NCBI RefSeq assembly: GCF_902859935.1
Contig: NZ_CADIKI010000012.1
Location: 62,001-126,000 of the forward strand
Direction: 5' to 3'
DNA from: Paraburkholderia fynbosensis
GTDB taxonomy: Bacteria; Pseudomonadota; Gammaproteobacteria; Burkholderiales; Burkholderiaceae
Length of the DNA stretch: 64,000 nucleotides
The notes beneath the pieces were generated by a model that did not search any database, had not been told where the DNA came from, and saw nothing but the letters and a program-made list of their open reading frames with translations. This document shows positions 6,574-15,284 of this stretch, in pieces; within the stretch, counting starts at the first letter, position 1, and each line of letters starts with the position of its first letter. Position numbers and translations under genes: made by a program.

Positions 6574-9453
6574 ATGAGCGAGACCCCGAGCGACACCACC
6601 TCAACGCTTGCCAAAAGCTTCGAGCCCCACACCATCGAAGCCCACTGGGGCCCTGAATGGGAAAAGCGCGCCTACGCCGCGCCCTCCTTCGACGAAAACC
6701 GCAAGGATTTCTCGATCCAACTGCCGCCGCCGAACGTCACGGGCACCCTGCACATGGGCCATGCGTTCAACCAGACCATCATGGACGGCCTCACCCGCTA
6801 TCACCGCATGCTCGGCGAAAACACGCTGTGGGTGCCGGGCACTGACCACGCGGGGATCGCCACGCAGATCGTCGTCGAGCGTCAACTGGACGCCACGGGC
6901 GTGTCGCGCCATGACCTCGGCCGCGAGAAGTTCGTCGAACGCGTGTGGGAGTGGAAGCAGCAGTCCGGCTCGACCATCACGAATCAGGTGCGCCGTCTGG
7001 GCGCGTCGATCGACTGGTCGCGCGAATACTTCACGATGGACGACAAGATGTCGGCCGCCGTGCGCGATGTGTTCGTGCGCCTCTATGAACAGGGCCTGAT
7101 CTATCGCGGCAAGCGTCTCGTCAACTGGGACCCGGTGCTGCTCACCGCCGTGTCCGATCTCGAAGTGGTCAGCGAGGAAGAAAACGGCCACCTGTGGCAC
7201 ATCCAGTACCCGCTCACCGACGGCTCGGGCCATCTGACGGTCGCCACCACGCGTCCGGAAACCATGCTCGGCGACACCGCCGTGATGGTGCATCCGGAAG
7301 ACGAACGCTACGCGCAGCTGATCGGCAAGACAGTCACGCTGCCGCTGTCGGGCCGCGAAGTGCCGATCATCGCCGACGACTACGTCGACCGCGAGTTCGG
7401 CACGGGCGTCGTGAAGGTCACGCCTGCGCACGACTTCAACGACTATCAGGTCGGCCTGCGCCACAAGCTGCCGATGATCGAGATCCTCACGCTCGACGCG
7501 AAGATCAACGACAACGCACCGGAAAAATACCGCGGCCTCGACCGATTCGAGGCCCGCAAGCAGGTGGTCGCCGACCTCGAAGCGCTCGGCGCGCTCGAAT
7601 CGGTCAAGCCGCACAAGCTGATGGTGCCGCGCGGCGACCGCACCGGCGTCGTGATCGAGCCGATGCTGACGGACCAGTGGTTCGTCGCGATGAGCAAGCC
7701 GGCGCCGGAAGGCACTTTCAATCCGGGCAAATCGATCGCCGAGACGGCGCTCGACGTGGTCCGCAGCGGCGAGATCAGGTTCGTGCCGGAAAACTGGACC
7801 ACCACGTACTACCAGTGGCTCGAAAACATCCAGGACTGGTGTATCTCGCGCCAGCTCTGGTGGGGTCATCAGATTCCGGCCTGGTACGGCGAAAACGGCG
7901 AAATCTTCGTCGCGAAGACCGAGGAAGGCGCCCGCGAAAAGGCCGCCGAGGCCGGCTACATGGGTCCGCTCAAGCGCGACGACGACGTGCTCGACACGTG
8001 GTTCTCGTCGGCGCTGGTGCCGTTCTCGTCGCTCGGCTGGCCGAACGAAACACCGGAACTGCAACACTTCATGCCGTCGTCGGTGCTGGTTACCGGCTTC
8101 GACATCATCTTCTTCTGGGTCGCGCGCATGGTCATGATGACCACGCACTTCACCGGCAAGGTGCCGTTCGACACGGTCTACGTGCACGGTCTCGTGCGCG
8201 ACGCCGAAGGCCAGAAGATGTCGAAGAGCAAGGGCAATACGCTCGACCCGATCGATATCGTCGACGGTATCGACCTCGACGCGCTGGTCGCCAAGCGCAC
8301 CACCGGCCTGATGAATCCGAAGCAGGCCGCGTCGATCGAAAAGAAAACCCGCAAGGAATTCCCCGACGGCATTCCGGCGTTCGGCACCGACGCGCTGCGC
8401 TTCACGATGGCGTCGATGGCCACGCTCGGGCGCAACGTCAACTTCGATCTGGCGCGCTGCGAAGGCTATCGCAACTTCTGCAACAAGCTGTGGAACGCCA
8501 CGCGTTTCGTGCTGATGAACTGCGAAGGCCACGATTGCGGCTTCGGCAAGCCGGAACAATGCGGCGAATGCGGCCCTGAGGGCCATCTGAATTTCTCGTC
8601 GGCGGACCGCTGGATCGTCTCGCGCCTGCAACGTGTCGAAGCGGAAATTGCCAAGGGCTTTTCAGACTATCGTTTCGACAATGTGGCCAACGCCCTGTAC
8701 AAGTTCGTGTGGGACGAATACTGTGACTGGTATCTCGAACTCGCGAAAGTGCAGATCCAGACGGGTCAGCCGAATCAGCAGCGCGCCACTCGCCGCACGC
8801 TGCTGCGCGTACTCGAGACGGTGCTGCGCCTCGCGCATCCGGTGATTCCTTTCATCACCGAAGCGTTGTGGCAGAAAGTGGCGCCGTTGGCCGGACGTTA
8901 TCCCGAGGGTGCAGCCGAGGGCGACGCGTCCATCATGGTGCAGCCTTACCCCATCGCGGAGCCGTCGAAGATCGACGAGGATGCAGAGCAATGGGCAGCC
9001 GACCTGAAAGCGGTGATCGATGCGTGCCGGAATCTGCGCGGCGAAATGAATTTGTCGCCCGCGCTCAAGGTGCCGTTGCTCGCCACCGGCAACGCGGAGC
9101 GCCTGCGCACTTTTGCTCCGTATGCCCAGGCATTGGCGCGTTTGTCGGAAGTGCAGATCATCGCCGACGAGGCCGCGCTCGACGCTCAGGCGGATGGCGC
9201 GCCGATTGCTATCGTTGGCAATGATAAGCTCGTGCTGAAGGTCGAAATCGACGTTGCGGTCGAGCGCGAGCGTTTGTCGAAGGAGATTGCGCGGTTGAGC
9301 ACCGAAGTCGGCAAATGCAATGCCAAATTGCAGAATGAAAGCTTCGTTGCGAAGGCGCCGCCGGCAGTCGTTGAGCAGGAGCAGAAAAGACTCACCGAAT
9401 TCGAAGCCACCGTGGGCAAGCTGAAAGCCCAGCTGGCGCGCTTGCCGGTCTGA
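6574..9453 (+). CDS. valS: Valyl-tRNA synthetase
   Basis: Class I synthetase that charges tRNA-Val and hydrolyses mischarged threonine in a CP1 editing domain. The 959 residues show PPPNVTGTLHMGHAFNQ (HIGH box) near residue 50, QKMSKSKGN past the middle, an anticodon-binding helical domain, and a C-terminal coiled coil rich in Lys/Glu (ERERLSKEIARLSTEV onward), as in ValRS. The ATG at 6574 gives the normal N-terminus; the frame stays open upstream through the repeat element, but that extension is not family-like. A 12-bp hairpin follows the stop. Confidence 0.96.
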   Translation: MSETPSDTTSTLAKSFEPHTIEAHWGPEWEKRAYAAPSFDENRKDFSIQLPPPNVTGTLHMGHAFNQTIMDGLTRYHRMLGENTLWVPGTDHAGIATQIVVERQLDATGVSRHDLGREKFVERVWEWKQQSGSTITNQVRRLGASIDWSREYFTMDDKMSAAVRDVFVRLYEQGLIYRGKRLVNWDPVLLTAVSDLEVVSEEENGHLWHIQYPLTDGSGHLTVATTRPETMLGDTAVMVHPEDERYAQLIGKTVTLPLSGREVPIIADDYVDREFGTGVVKVTPAHDFNDYQVGLRHKLPMIEILTLDAKINDNAPEKYRGLDRFEARKQVVADLEALGALESVKPHKLMVPRGDRTGVVIEPMLTDQWFVAMSKPAPEGTFNPGKSIAETALDVVRSGEIRFVPENWTTTYYQWLENIQDWCISRQLWWGHQIPAWYGENGEIFVAKTEEGAREKAAEAGYMGPLKRDDDVLDTWFSSALVPFSSLGWPNETPELQHFMPSSVLVTGFDIIFFWVARMVMMTTHFTGKVPFDTVYVHGLVRDAEGQKMSKSKGNTLDPIDIVDGIDLDALVAKRTTGLMNPKQAASIEKKTRKEFPDGIPAFGTDALRFTMASMATLGRNVNFDLARCEGYRNFCNKLWNATRFVLMNCEGHDCGFGKPEQCGECGPEGHLNFSSADRWIVSRLQRVEAEIAKGFSDYRFDNVANALYKFVWDEYCDWYLELAKVQIQTGQPNQQRATRRTLLRVLETVLRLAHPVIPFITEALWQKVAPLAGRYPEGAAEGDASIMVQPYPIAEPSKIDEDAEQWAADLKAVIDACRNLRGEMNLSPALKVPLLATGNAERLRTFAPYAQALARLSEVQIIADEAALDAQADGAPIAIVGNDKLVLKVEIDVAVERERLSKEIARLSTEVGKCNAKLQNESFVAKAPPAVVEQEQKRLTEFEATVGKLKAQLARLPV

Positions 9454-9461
9454 TTAACGCT

Positions 9462-9491
9462 CCATGCCCGCCCCTGAGAGGGCGGGCATGG
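9462..9491. terminator. Hairpin between valS and galU
   Basis: Perfect 12-bp stem CCATGCCCGCCC / GGGCGGGCATGG with a 6-base loop, 8 bases after the valS stop. There is no T-tract, so it may be a processing or mRNA-stability structure. Confidence 0.45.
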
Positions 9492-9525
9492 ACTGATAGC
9501 TAACCAGAGGATGCAGGGTATTCAC

Positions 9526-10407
9526 ATGCTAAAAGTTACAAAAGCGGTCTTTCCGGTAGCAGGTCTCGGCACCCGCTTCCTGCCCGCCACGAAGGCGAGC
9601 CCGAAAGAAATGCTGCCGATCGTCGACAAGCCGCTGATTCAGTATGCGGTCGAAGAGGCAATGGCGGCAGGCATCACCGAAATGATCTTCGTCACGGGCC
9701 GCAGCAAGCGCGCAATCGAAGATCACTTCGACAAGTCCTACGAGATCGAAGCCGAACTGGAAGCGCGCGGCAAGGACAAACTGCTGGAGCTGGTGCGCAG
9801 CATCAAGCCGAGCCATGTCGACTGCTTCTACGTGCGTCAGGCGGAAGCGCTGGGCCTCGGCCATGCGGTGATGTGCGCGGAAAAGCTGGTGGGCGACAAT
9901 CCGTTCGCCGTGATTCTCGCGGACGACCTGCTGTACGGCACGCCGCCCGTCATGACGCAGATGATCGAGGTGTTCGACCATTATCACAGCTCGGTGATCG
10001 GCGTCGAAGAAATCCCGCCGCAGGAAACCAAGTCGTACGGCATCGTCGACGGTAAGGAGTGGGAAGATTCGATCATCAAGATGTCGGGCATCGTCGAAAA
10101 GCCGGAGCCGGATGTGGCGCCGTCGAACCTCGGCGTGGTGGGGCGCTACGTGCTCAAGCCGCGTATCTTCGACCACCTTCGCTCGATCAAGCCGGGCGCG
10201 GGCGGTGAATTGCAGCTGACCGACGCGATCCAGTCGCTGCTCGCCGACGAACAGGTGCTCGCGTACAAGTACCACGGCACGCGTTTCGATTGCGGCAGCA
10301 AGCTCGGTTACCTGAAGGCGACGGTTGAGTTCGCGCTGCGTCACCCGGAAGTGGCCGCTGATTTCGCCGAATACCTGCGTACCCGTTCGCCGGTTCTGGA
10401 GGGTTGA
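9526..10407 (+). CDS. galU: UTP-glucose-1-phosphate uridylyltransferase
   Basis: Makes UDP-glucose for envelope polysaccharides, trehalose and galactose interconversion. It is a 293-residue nucleotidyltransferase with the signature FPVAGLGTRFLPATKASPKE and VDKPLIQYAVEEAM at the N-terminus, then AVILADDLLYG (metal and sugar-nucleotide site). The start at 9526 (MLKVTKAVFPVAG) is preferred over the in-frame ATG at 9511: AGGG lies 8 bases before it, and AGAGG abuts the upstream ATG too closely. A bidirectional terminator follows. Confidence 0.94.
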   Translation: MLKVTKAVFPVAGLGTRFLPATKASPKEMLPIVDKPLIQYAVEEAMAAGITEMIFVTGRSKRAIEDHFDKSYEIEAELEARGKDKLLELVRSIKPSHVDCFYVRQAEALGLGHAVMCAEKLVGDNPFAVILADDLLYGTPPVMTQMIEVFDHYHSSVIGVEEIPPQETKSYGIVDGKEWEDSIIKMSGIVEKPEPDVAPSNLGVVGRYVLKPRIFDHLRSIKPGAGGELQLTDAIQSLLADEQVLAYKYHGTRFDCGSKLGYLKATVEFALRHPEVAADFAEYLRTRSPVLEG

Positions 10408-10452
10408 ACGGCGCTTGCGCGCGCGTCTTCCGGTTTCCTCGAACTGAAATGA

Positions 10453-10495
10453 AAAAGGCGCTGTGTCCCGCATTCGCGGGCACAGCGCCTTTTGC
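10453..10495. terminator. Bidirectional terminator between galU and the tusA-like gene
   Basis: AAAAGGCGCTGTG, one bulged T, CCCGC, loop ATTC, then the complementary arm ending CGCCTTTT. A- and T-tracts flank both sides, fitting the convergent genes. Confidence 0.8.
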
Positions 10496-10542
10496 TTGAG
10501 GCGTGCGTGTTCGAGCGCCGTGAGCGCCGTGGCTTGCGCGGC

Positions 10543-10776
10543 CTAGCGCCGTTTCATCAGGAACGTGAACACCTTGTCTTGCGCCGAGCTTTCGACGATT
10601 TCATTGCCGGTTTGCTTGGCAAACGCGGCGAAATCGCGCTGCGAGCCCGGATCGGTGGCCAGCACCTTGAGAATCTGGCCGCTTTCCATGTCGGCGAGCG
10701 CCTTCTTGGCGCGCAAAATGGGCAGCGGGCACATCAGCCCGCGCGCATCGACTTCCTTGTGAATCTGAATTTGCAT
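10543..10776 (-). CDS. TusA/SirA-family sulfurtransferase-like protein
   Basis: Small (77-residue) cytoplasmic sulfur-carrier fold. The family-defining motif is seen as DARGLMCPLPILRAKKAL, whose cysteine carries the persulfide. The middle (LKVLATDPGSQRDFAAFAKQTGNE) and the hydrophobic C-terminal strand are typical of the family. No other sulfur-relay gene is adjacent, so a role in tRNA thiolation (TusA) or elsewhere in sulfur transfer cannot be decided. Confidence 0.88.
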   Translation of the reverse strand: MQIQIHKEVDARGLMCPLPILRAKKALADMESGQILKVLATDPGSQRDFAAFAKQTGNEIVESSAQDKVFTFLMKRR

Positions 10777-10887
10777 CGACGATGACCTTCGGGACGAGGC
10801 GTCGTGAACGACGCCGGACAGAGGGTCAAATTCTACAGCAGGCCGCGCGTCGCCGCCCGAGGCGACACCGGCGCGCTGATGGCCGTG

Positions 10888-11928
10888 CTATAGCGTCACC
10901 GCCTCGCCGCTTTCCAGCGACCGTCGTAACGCGATGCCGATGCGCGTCGCTTCCAGCGCGTCGGCCAGACTCGCTCCCGCCTGCGCGTGTGCCGCGGCCC
11001 CGCCCTGCGCCGCCGCGACGAACGCACGCGCCTCGTGCAAAAACGCTTCTTCGAAGCGATCGAAGAAGTTCGGCGTGCATTCGTTGCGAATCCCCGTCGC
11101 GTCGTATATCTCGACGCGATTCGCGCGCGGATTGTGACCGATCGCGAGCGCACCAGCCGTGCCGATTACTTCGCTGTGCGTGTCGTTGCCGTGCGCCTGC
11201 GTGCGCGACGCGTAGAACATCGCGAGCTTGCCGTCTTCGAACTCGCAGATCGCCACGCCGTTGTCGACGTCGCCGAATTGACGCAGGCCATCGTGCAGCG
11301 CGAGCGCGCCCGCCGCGAACACGCGTTTCGCGCGCGGCTTGCCGAGCAGCCAGCGGGCGACGTCGATATCGTGCACGGTGCAGTCGAGGAAGATCCCGCC
11401 CGAGCTTGCCGCGAAGCGCACGAAGAAGCCGTCGGTGTCGTTCCTGTCGGTGGTCTGCGAGCGCACGAGGAACGGTCGGCCGATCCGGCCCGCCGCGATT
11501 CTGTCGAACGCATTCTGGTAGCTCGGATCGAAACGGCGCATGAAGCCGATGGTCGCCTGCAGATGCGGATGCCGTGCGGCTTCGGCGAGCACGCGCTCGC
11601 ATTCGGCGAGATCGAGCGACAACGGTTTTTCGCAGAACACATGCTTGCCGGCGCGCAACGCGTCGATGATCTGCTGCGCGTGCAACGACGACGGCGTCAC
11701 GAGCCACACCGCGTCCACACCGGGATCGGCGAGCAGGTCCGCGTAATCGGCGTAAAGACGCGGCTCGGGCAGCGTCTCGCGCGCCCACGCCCGCTCGTCT
11801 TCCAGCGGACTGCACGCGGCGGCGAGCGTCGCGCCCGGCACACGATACGCGAGGTTCTCCGCATGCCGCTTGCCGAGCCGCCCCAGCCCGACTACGCCGA
11901 CGCGAAGCCGCTGCGTGGCCGGCTTCAT
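10888..11928 (-). CDS. Gfo/Idh/MocA dehydrogenase, probable inositol-type, second copy
   Basis: NAD(P)-dependent sugar/cyclitol oxidoreductase of 346 residues. It has an N-terminal Rossmann fold (VGVVGLGRLGKRHAENL), the family EKP motif (HVFCEKPLSLD), GFMRRFDPSY, and the catalytic HDIDVARWLLG. It is third in a leftward operon; its ATG at 11928 overlaps the iolG stop as ATGA. Lying beside iolG, it may oxidise scyllo-inositol or another isomer, or act on inosose (IolW/IolX-like); this is inference from context. A 14-residue upstream extension overlaps iolG and is rejected. Family is very sure, substrate is not. Confidence 0.8.
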   Translation of the reverse strand: MKPATQRLRVGVVGLGRLGKRHAENLAYRVPGATLAAACSPLEDERAWARETLPEPRLYADYADLLADPGVDAVWLVTPSSLHAQQIIDALRAGKHVFCEKPLSLDLAECERVLAEAARHPHLQATIGFMRRFDPSYQNAFDRIAAGRIGRPFLVRSQTTDRNDTDGFFVRFAASSGGIFLDCTVHDIDVARWLLGKPRAKRVFAAGALALHDGLRQFGDVDNGVAICEFEDGKLAMFYASRTQAHGNDTHSEVIGTAGALAIGHNPRANRVEIYDATGIRNECTPNFFDRFEEAFLHEARAFVAAAQGGAAAHAQAGASLADALEATRIGIALRRSLESGEAVTL

Positions 11929-12944
11929 CACGAGGCCTCGCCGAGTGTGACCGCTCGGCCCTCGCGCCACGAGCGGGTCGCGGCGTCCGCGAGTTCGAGT
12001 GCTTTCAGGCCGTCGGCGACGGTCGTGCGCACCGGCTTGCCGTGCGTGACCGCGTCGACGAAATGCGCGATTTCGAGCGCGTAGGCCGCGCGATAACGTT
12101 CGAGAAAAAACGCCTCGGGCACGTCGCTCGACACTTCAGTCTTCGAGTACGCGGTGACTTCGGTCGGCCGCACGTTGCCCGCTTGCAGCATGCCGTTACT
12201 GCCGAGCACTTCGAAACGCTGGTCGTAGCCGTACGCGGCGCGGCGCGCGGTGTTGATCTGGCAAAGGCGCCCGCGCTTCGTGCGGATCGTCACCGCGGTC
12301 GAATCGATGTCGCCCGCGTCGGCGATCGCCGGGTCGCTCAGACAACTGCCGGTGGCGTGCAGCGTGTCGGCCTCATCGTCGAGAATCCAGCGGAAGATGT
12401 CAAAGTCGTGGATCAGCATGTCCTTGAAGATGCCGCCCGAGTGCCTGATGTAGTCGACGGGCGGCGCGCCCGGATCGCGGCTCGTCACGACAAGCATTTC
12501 CGGCGTGCCGATCTCGCCCGCGTCGACGCGCGCTTTCAACGCGGAGAAGGTCGGATCGAAGCGGCGCTGAAAACCGATCATGCACACGATGCCCGCGCGC
12601 TCCACTGCGTCCGCGCAAACCCGCGCGCGCTCCAGCGTCAGGTCGACCGGCTTCTCGCAAAACACATGCTTTTTCTGCGCGGCCGATTGGACGATCAGGT
12701 CCGCATGCGTGTCCGTGCTCGAACAGATCACGGTCGCACCCACCGCGGCGTCGCCCATCGCGCCGTCGATATCCGCGACCTGCGCGCCATGCTCGGCGGC
12801 GAGCGCCGCGGCGGCCTCGCGATTCACGTCGACCACGTACTTGAGGCGCACGCCCGGATGCCGCGCGAGATTGGCCGCATGAATCTTGCCGATGCGCCCC
12901 GCGCCGAATACCGCCACATCGATTCTGTTTGCCGCGTCAGTCAT
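11928..12944 (-). CDS. iolG: myo-Inositol 2-dehydrogenase
   Basis: First oxidation of the pathway: myo-inositol to 2-keto-myo-inositol with NAD. The 338 residues show VAVFGAGRIGKIHAANL (Rossmann glycines), HVFCEKPVDL (EKP), GFQRRFDPTF, and HDFDIFRWILDD with the catalytic Asp/His region. The ATG at 12944 has GGAGG 7 bases upstream; the 11-residue extension to 12977 lacks such support. It overlaps the regulator gene by 8 bases, so the two are co-transcribed. Context with iolB, C, D and E makes the substrate likely. Confidence 0.88.
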   Translation of the reverse strand: MTDAANRIDVAVFGAGRIGKIHAANLARHPGVRLKYVVDVNREAAAALAAEHGAQVADIDGAMGDAAVGATVICSSTDTHADLIVQSAAQKKHVFCEKPVDLTLERARVCADAVERAGIVCMIGFQRRFDPTFSALKARVDAGEIGTPEMLVVTSRDPGAPPVDYIRHSGGIFKDMLIHDFDIFRWILDDEADTLHATGSCLSDPAIADAGDIDSTAVTIRTKRGRLCQINTARRAAYGYDQRFEVLGSNGMLQAGNVRPTEVTAYSKTEVSSDVPEAFFLERYRAAYALEIAHFVDAVTHGKPVRTTVADGLKALELADAATRSWREGRAVTLGEAS

Positions 12945-13818
12945 CGTATCCTCCAGTGTCTTTGGATTCTTCAACATTCAATTCGAGCTTGTACGCGAGC
13001 GCGATGAACAACGCCTGGCACAGGCAGATCGTGCTGGTCAGCGAGCGAAACGCGAACGCGCTGCCCTCTTTCACATACAGTTGGGTGCTCGCGTAGCGCG
13101 ACAGCGGCGATAGTTGGCTGTCCGTAATAACCAGCGTCTTCGCCTGATGATGATGCGCGACGCGCAGGCAGTACTGCGTTTCCTTGCCATACGGCGCAAA
13201 GCTGATGGCGATTACTACGTCGCCCTTCTTCACGCTGCGAATCTGTTCGCGGTACATGCCGCCGAAGCCGGACACGAGATGCACGCGCTTGGGCGTGTGC
13301 TGCAACGCGTAGACGATGTAGCTCGCCACCGGAAACGAGCGCCGCACGCCGACCACATAGATGTTGTCGGCCTGCTGGAGCATCTTCACCGCGGCGTCGA
13401 ACTGCCTGTCGTCGAGTCCTGCTTCGAGTTCTTCGAGCCCGCCGCGCGACGCCGCGATGAATTCGCGCGCCACCGCGCCGCCGGACAACGCGCCCGGCTT
13501 CTCGTCGATCAGCTTGCGAATGCGCTGCTGATAGCTCGGCGAGGACATGCCCTGCCCCGTGTACGCCTGACGAAATACCGCCTGCAGATCGGAGAAGCCG
13601 GAAAAGCCGAAGCGCTGCGCAAACCGCACCACCGCCGACGGATGCACGCCGCAACTCGCGGCGATGTCGCTCGTGCGGTCCACCATCACGCTCGAGCGGT
13701 TCTGTTCGATATAGCTCGCGACGTTCTTCAATTGCCGCGGCAACGCCTCGTAGTTTTCCGCGATGCGCTGCATCAATTCGTCGACGCTCGGCAATTCCTC
13801 GGTGCTCTCTTCCGCCAT
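12937..13818 (-). CDS. iolR: MurR/RpiR-family regulator, probable IolR repressor
   Basis: Transcription factor with an N-terminal RpiR helix-turn-helix and a C-terminal SIS (sugar-isomerase) domain that senses a phosphosugar. Of 293 residues, about 15-90 form the HTH domain (DRTSDIAASCGVHPSAVVRFAQRFGFSG in separate helices). The SIS core is around 125-260 (NIYVVGVRRSFPVASYIVYAL, GDVVIAISFAPYGKET). It is divergent from the transporter genes and first in the operon with iolG. A GGAA-N6-TTCC palindrome in its own upstream region suggests autoregulation and control of the rightward operon by an inositol breakdown intermediate. Confidence 0.87.
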   Translation of the reverse strand: MAEESTEELPSVDELMQRIAENYEALPRQLKNVASYIEQNRSSVMVDRTSDIAASCGVHPSAVVRFAQRFGFSGFSDLQAVFRQAYTGQGMSSPSYQQRIRKLIDEKPGALSGGAVAREFIAASRGGLEELEAGLDDRQFDAAVKMLQQADNIYVVGVRRSFPVASYIVYALQHTPKRVHLVSGFGGMYREQIRSVKKGDVVIAISFAPYGKETQYCLRVAHHHQAKTLVITDSQLSPLSRYASTQLYVKEGSAFAFRSLTSTICLCQALFIALAYKLELNVEESKDTGGYDD

Positions 13819-13892
13819 GACTCTCTCTCAAGTGCTTTATTGCAGTGCGGCAGCCGCTTGCGAAGGTCGCCGCACGGCCTCCGACGCTGCCG

Positions 13893-13898
13893 ATTATA
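13893..13898 (-). promoter_or_regulatory. Candidate iolR/iolG -10 box
   Basis: Perfect TATAAT on the minus strand, about 75 bases before the regulator ATG. The expected -35 position falls inside the palindrome at 13914-13935 and is itself poor (TTCCAT). Confidence 0.5.
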
Positions 13899-13913
13899 GG
13901 CAGGCTCCCCACC

Positions 13914-13935
13914 AAATGGAACGTATTTTCCATTT
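13914..13935. promoter_or_regulatory. Probable IolR operator (GGAA-N6-TTCC palindrome)
   Basis: Perfect 8-bp arms AAATGGAA / TTCCATTT around CGTATT. I recall GGAA-N6-TTCC as the published recognition motif of the RpiR-type IolR in Sinorhizobium meliloti. It overlaps the -35 region of the leftward promoter and lies between the divergent units. Confidence 0.7.
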
Positions 13936-13944
13936 TTATTTGTC

Positions 13945-13957
13945 ATGAAATTTTCAT
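13945..13957. promoter_or_regulatory. Second small palindrome in the iol control region
   Basis: ATGAAA-T-TTTCAT, a 13-base palindrome 10 bases beyond the GGAA-N6-TTCC site. A TTGCAA / 17 bp / TACTCT pair at 13957-13985 is a weak rightward promoter candidate. Confidence 0.35.
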
Positions 13958-14092
13958 TGCAACGCCACGGCAGATGACCTACTCTTGGTCGTGAGCGATG
14001 GTGCTCGGTGGACCTGCCGCGGTCAGTATGCGGATGGAAAGCCGCCCGCCAGACGCTCCCTCAATAACGACAGACCGAGAAAGGTGGAGACA

Positions 14093-15139
14093 ATGAGACT
14101 TTGCAAGGGCAAGGCTACGCTCAGGGTTCTGGTGACGGCGTTGACGTTGGCGACGGGATTCGGCGCGGCCTCGGCCGCCCGCGCGGCGGACGCTCACTTC
14201 GTGCTGATCAGCCACGCGCCGGATTCGGACTCGTGGTGGAACACCATCAAGAACGCGATTAAACAGGCCGACGAGGATTTCAACGTCGAGACCGACTATC
14301 GCAATCCGCCGAACGGCGACATCGCCGATATGGCGCGTCTGGTCGAGCAGGCTGCCGCGCGCAATTACGACGGCGTGATCGTCACCATCGCCGATTTCGA
14401 CGTGCTGAAAAGCTCGATCGGCAAAGTGACCGCGAAAAAGATTCCGCTCGTCACGATCAACTCCGGCACCGAAGAGCAAAGCGCGCAGCTCGGCGCGATC
14501 ATGCACGTGGGCCAACCCGAATACGTGGCCGGCAAAGCGGCCGGCGAAAAGGCCAAGGCCGCGGGCGTGAAGTCGTTCGTGTGCGTGAATCACCTCGCCA
14601 CCAACACCGTGTCGTTCGACCGTTGCCGTGGTTTTGCCGAGGCGATCGGCGTCGACTACAAGACCTCGACGATCGACTCGGGCCAGGACCCGACCGAGAT
14701 TCAATCGAAGGTCAGCGCATTTTTGCGCAACCATCCGAACACCGGCGCGATCCTGACGCTCGGACCGACCCCGGCGTCGGCCACATTGAAAGCGGTGCAG
14801 CAGATGGGTCTGGCCGGCAAGATCTACTTCGCCACTTTCGACTTCTCCGACGACATCGCGAAGGCCATCCAGAACGGCACGATCCAGTTCGCGATCGACC
14901 AGCAGCCGTACCTGCAGGGCTATATCCCGGTGGCCGTGCTGGCGATCGTGAAGAAGGAGCACACCACCGACCCCGTGAAGATCCGCCAGATTCTCGAAGC
15001 GAATCCGAAGTTCAAGGCGCGCCTCGCCATCTATGGCCTCGCGCCGTCGTATGGGCCGAAGAACATCCGCTCGGGGCCGGGCTTCATCACGAAGGAAAAC
15101 CTCGACAAGGTCATCAAATACGCAGGGCAGTATCGCTGA
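14093..15139 (+). CDS. Periplasmic sugar-binding protein of the inositol ABC importer
   Basis: Captures the sugar or cyclitol in the periplasm and delivers it to the permease. It is 348 residues, with a signal peptide (basic start MRLCKGK, hydrophobic core, cleavage after AARAADA). The type I periplasmic-binding fold of the ribose/xylose class follows, opening with HFVLISHAPDSDSWW. GGTGGAG lies just before the ATG at 14093; the open frame upstream has no signal peptide. It is first gene of the rightward unit, divergent from the regulator. Inositol is inferred as ligand from the downstream iol genes. Confidence 0.88.
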   Translation: MRLCKGKATLRVLVTALTLATGFGAASAARAADAHFVLISHAPDSDSWWNTIKNAIKQADEDFNVETDYRNPPNGDIADMARLVEQAAARNYDGVIVTIADFDVLKSSIGKVTAKKIPLVTINSGTEEQSAQLGAIMHVGQPEYVAGKAAGEKAKAAGVKSFVCVNHLATNTVSFDRCRGFAEAIGVDYKTSTIDSGQDPTEIQSKVSAFLRNHPNTGAILTLGPTPASATLKAVQQMGLAGKIYFATFDFSDDIAKAIQNGTIQFAIDQQPYLQGYIPVAVLAIVKKEHTTDPVKIRQILEANPKFKARLAIYGLAPSYGPKNIRSGPGFITKENLDKVIKYAGQYR

Positions 15140-15284
15140 TTTTTTTCCCTAGCCAGTCACGCGCGAGGCGGGTCACGCTCGACGTCGGAGCGGGTCGCCC
15201 GCCGCCCGCGCGCATTTCACCGGCTGTCGTCCTCTCAGTGCATCCCCGCCTGCCAGAGACGCAACCGGGCACCAAGGAGACATC

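Noticed and set aside
13985..14092. Earlier start for the inositol binding protein
   Set aside because: Would place about 36 polar residues before the signal peptide; a clear GGTGGAG supports the ATG at 14093.
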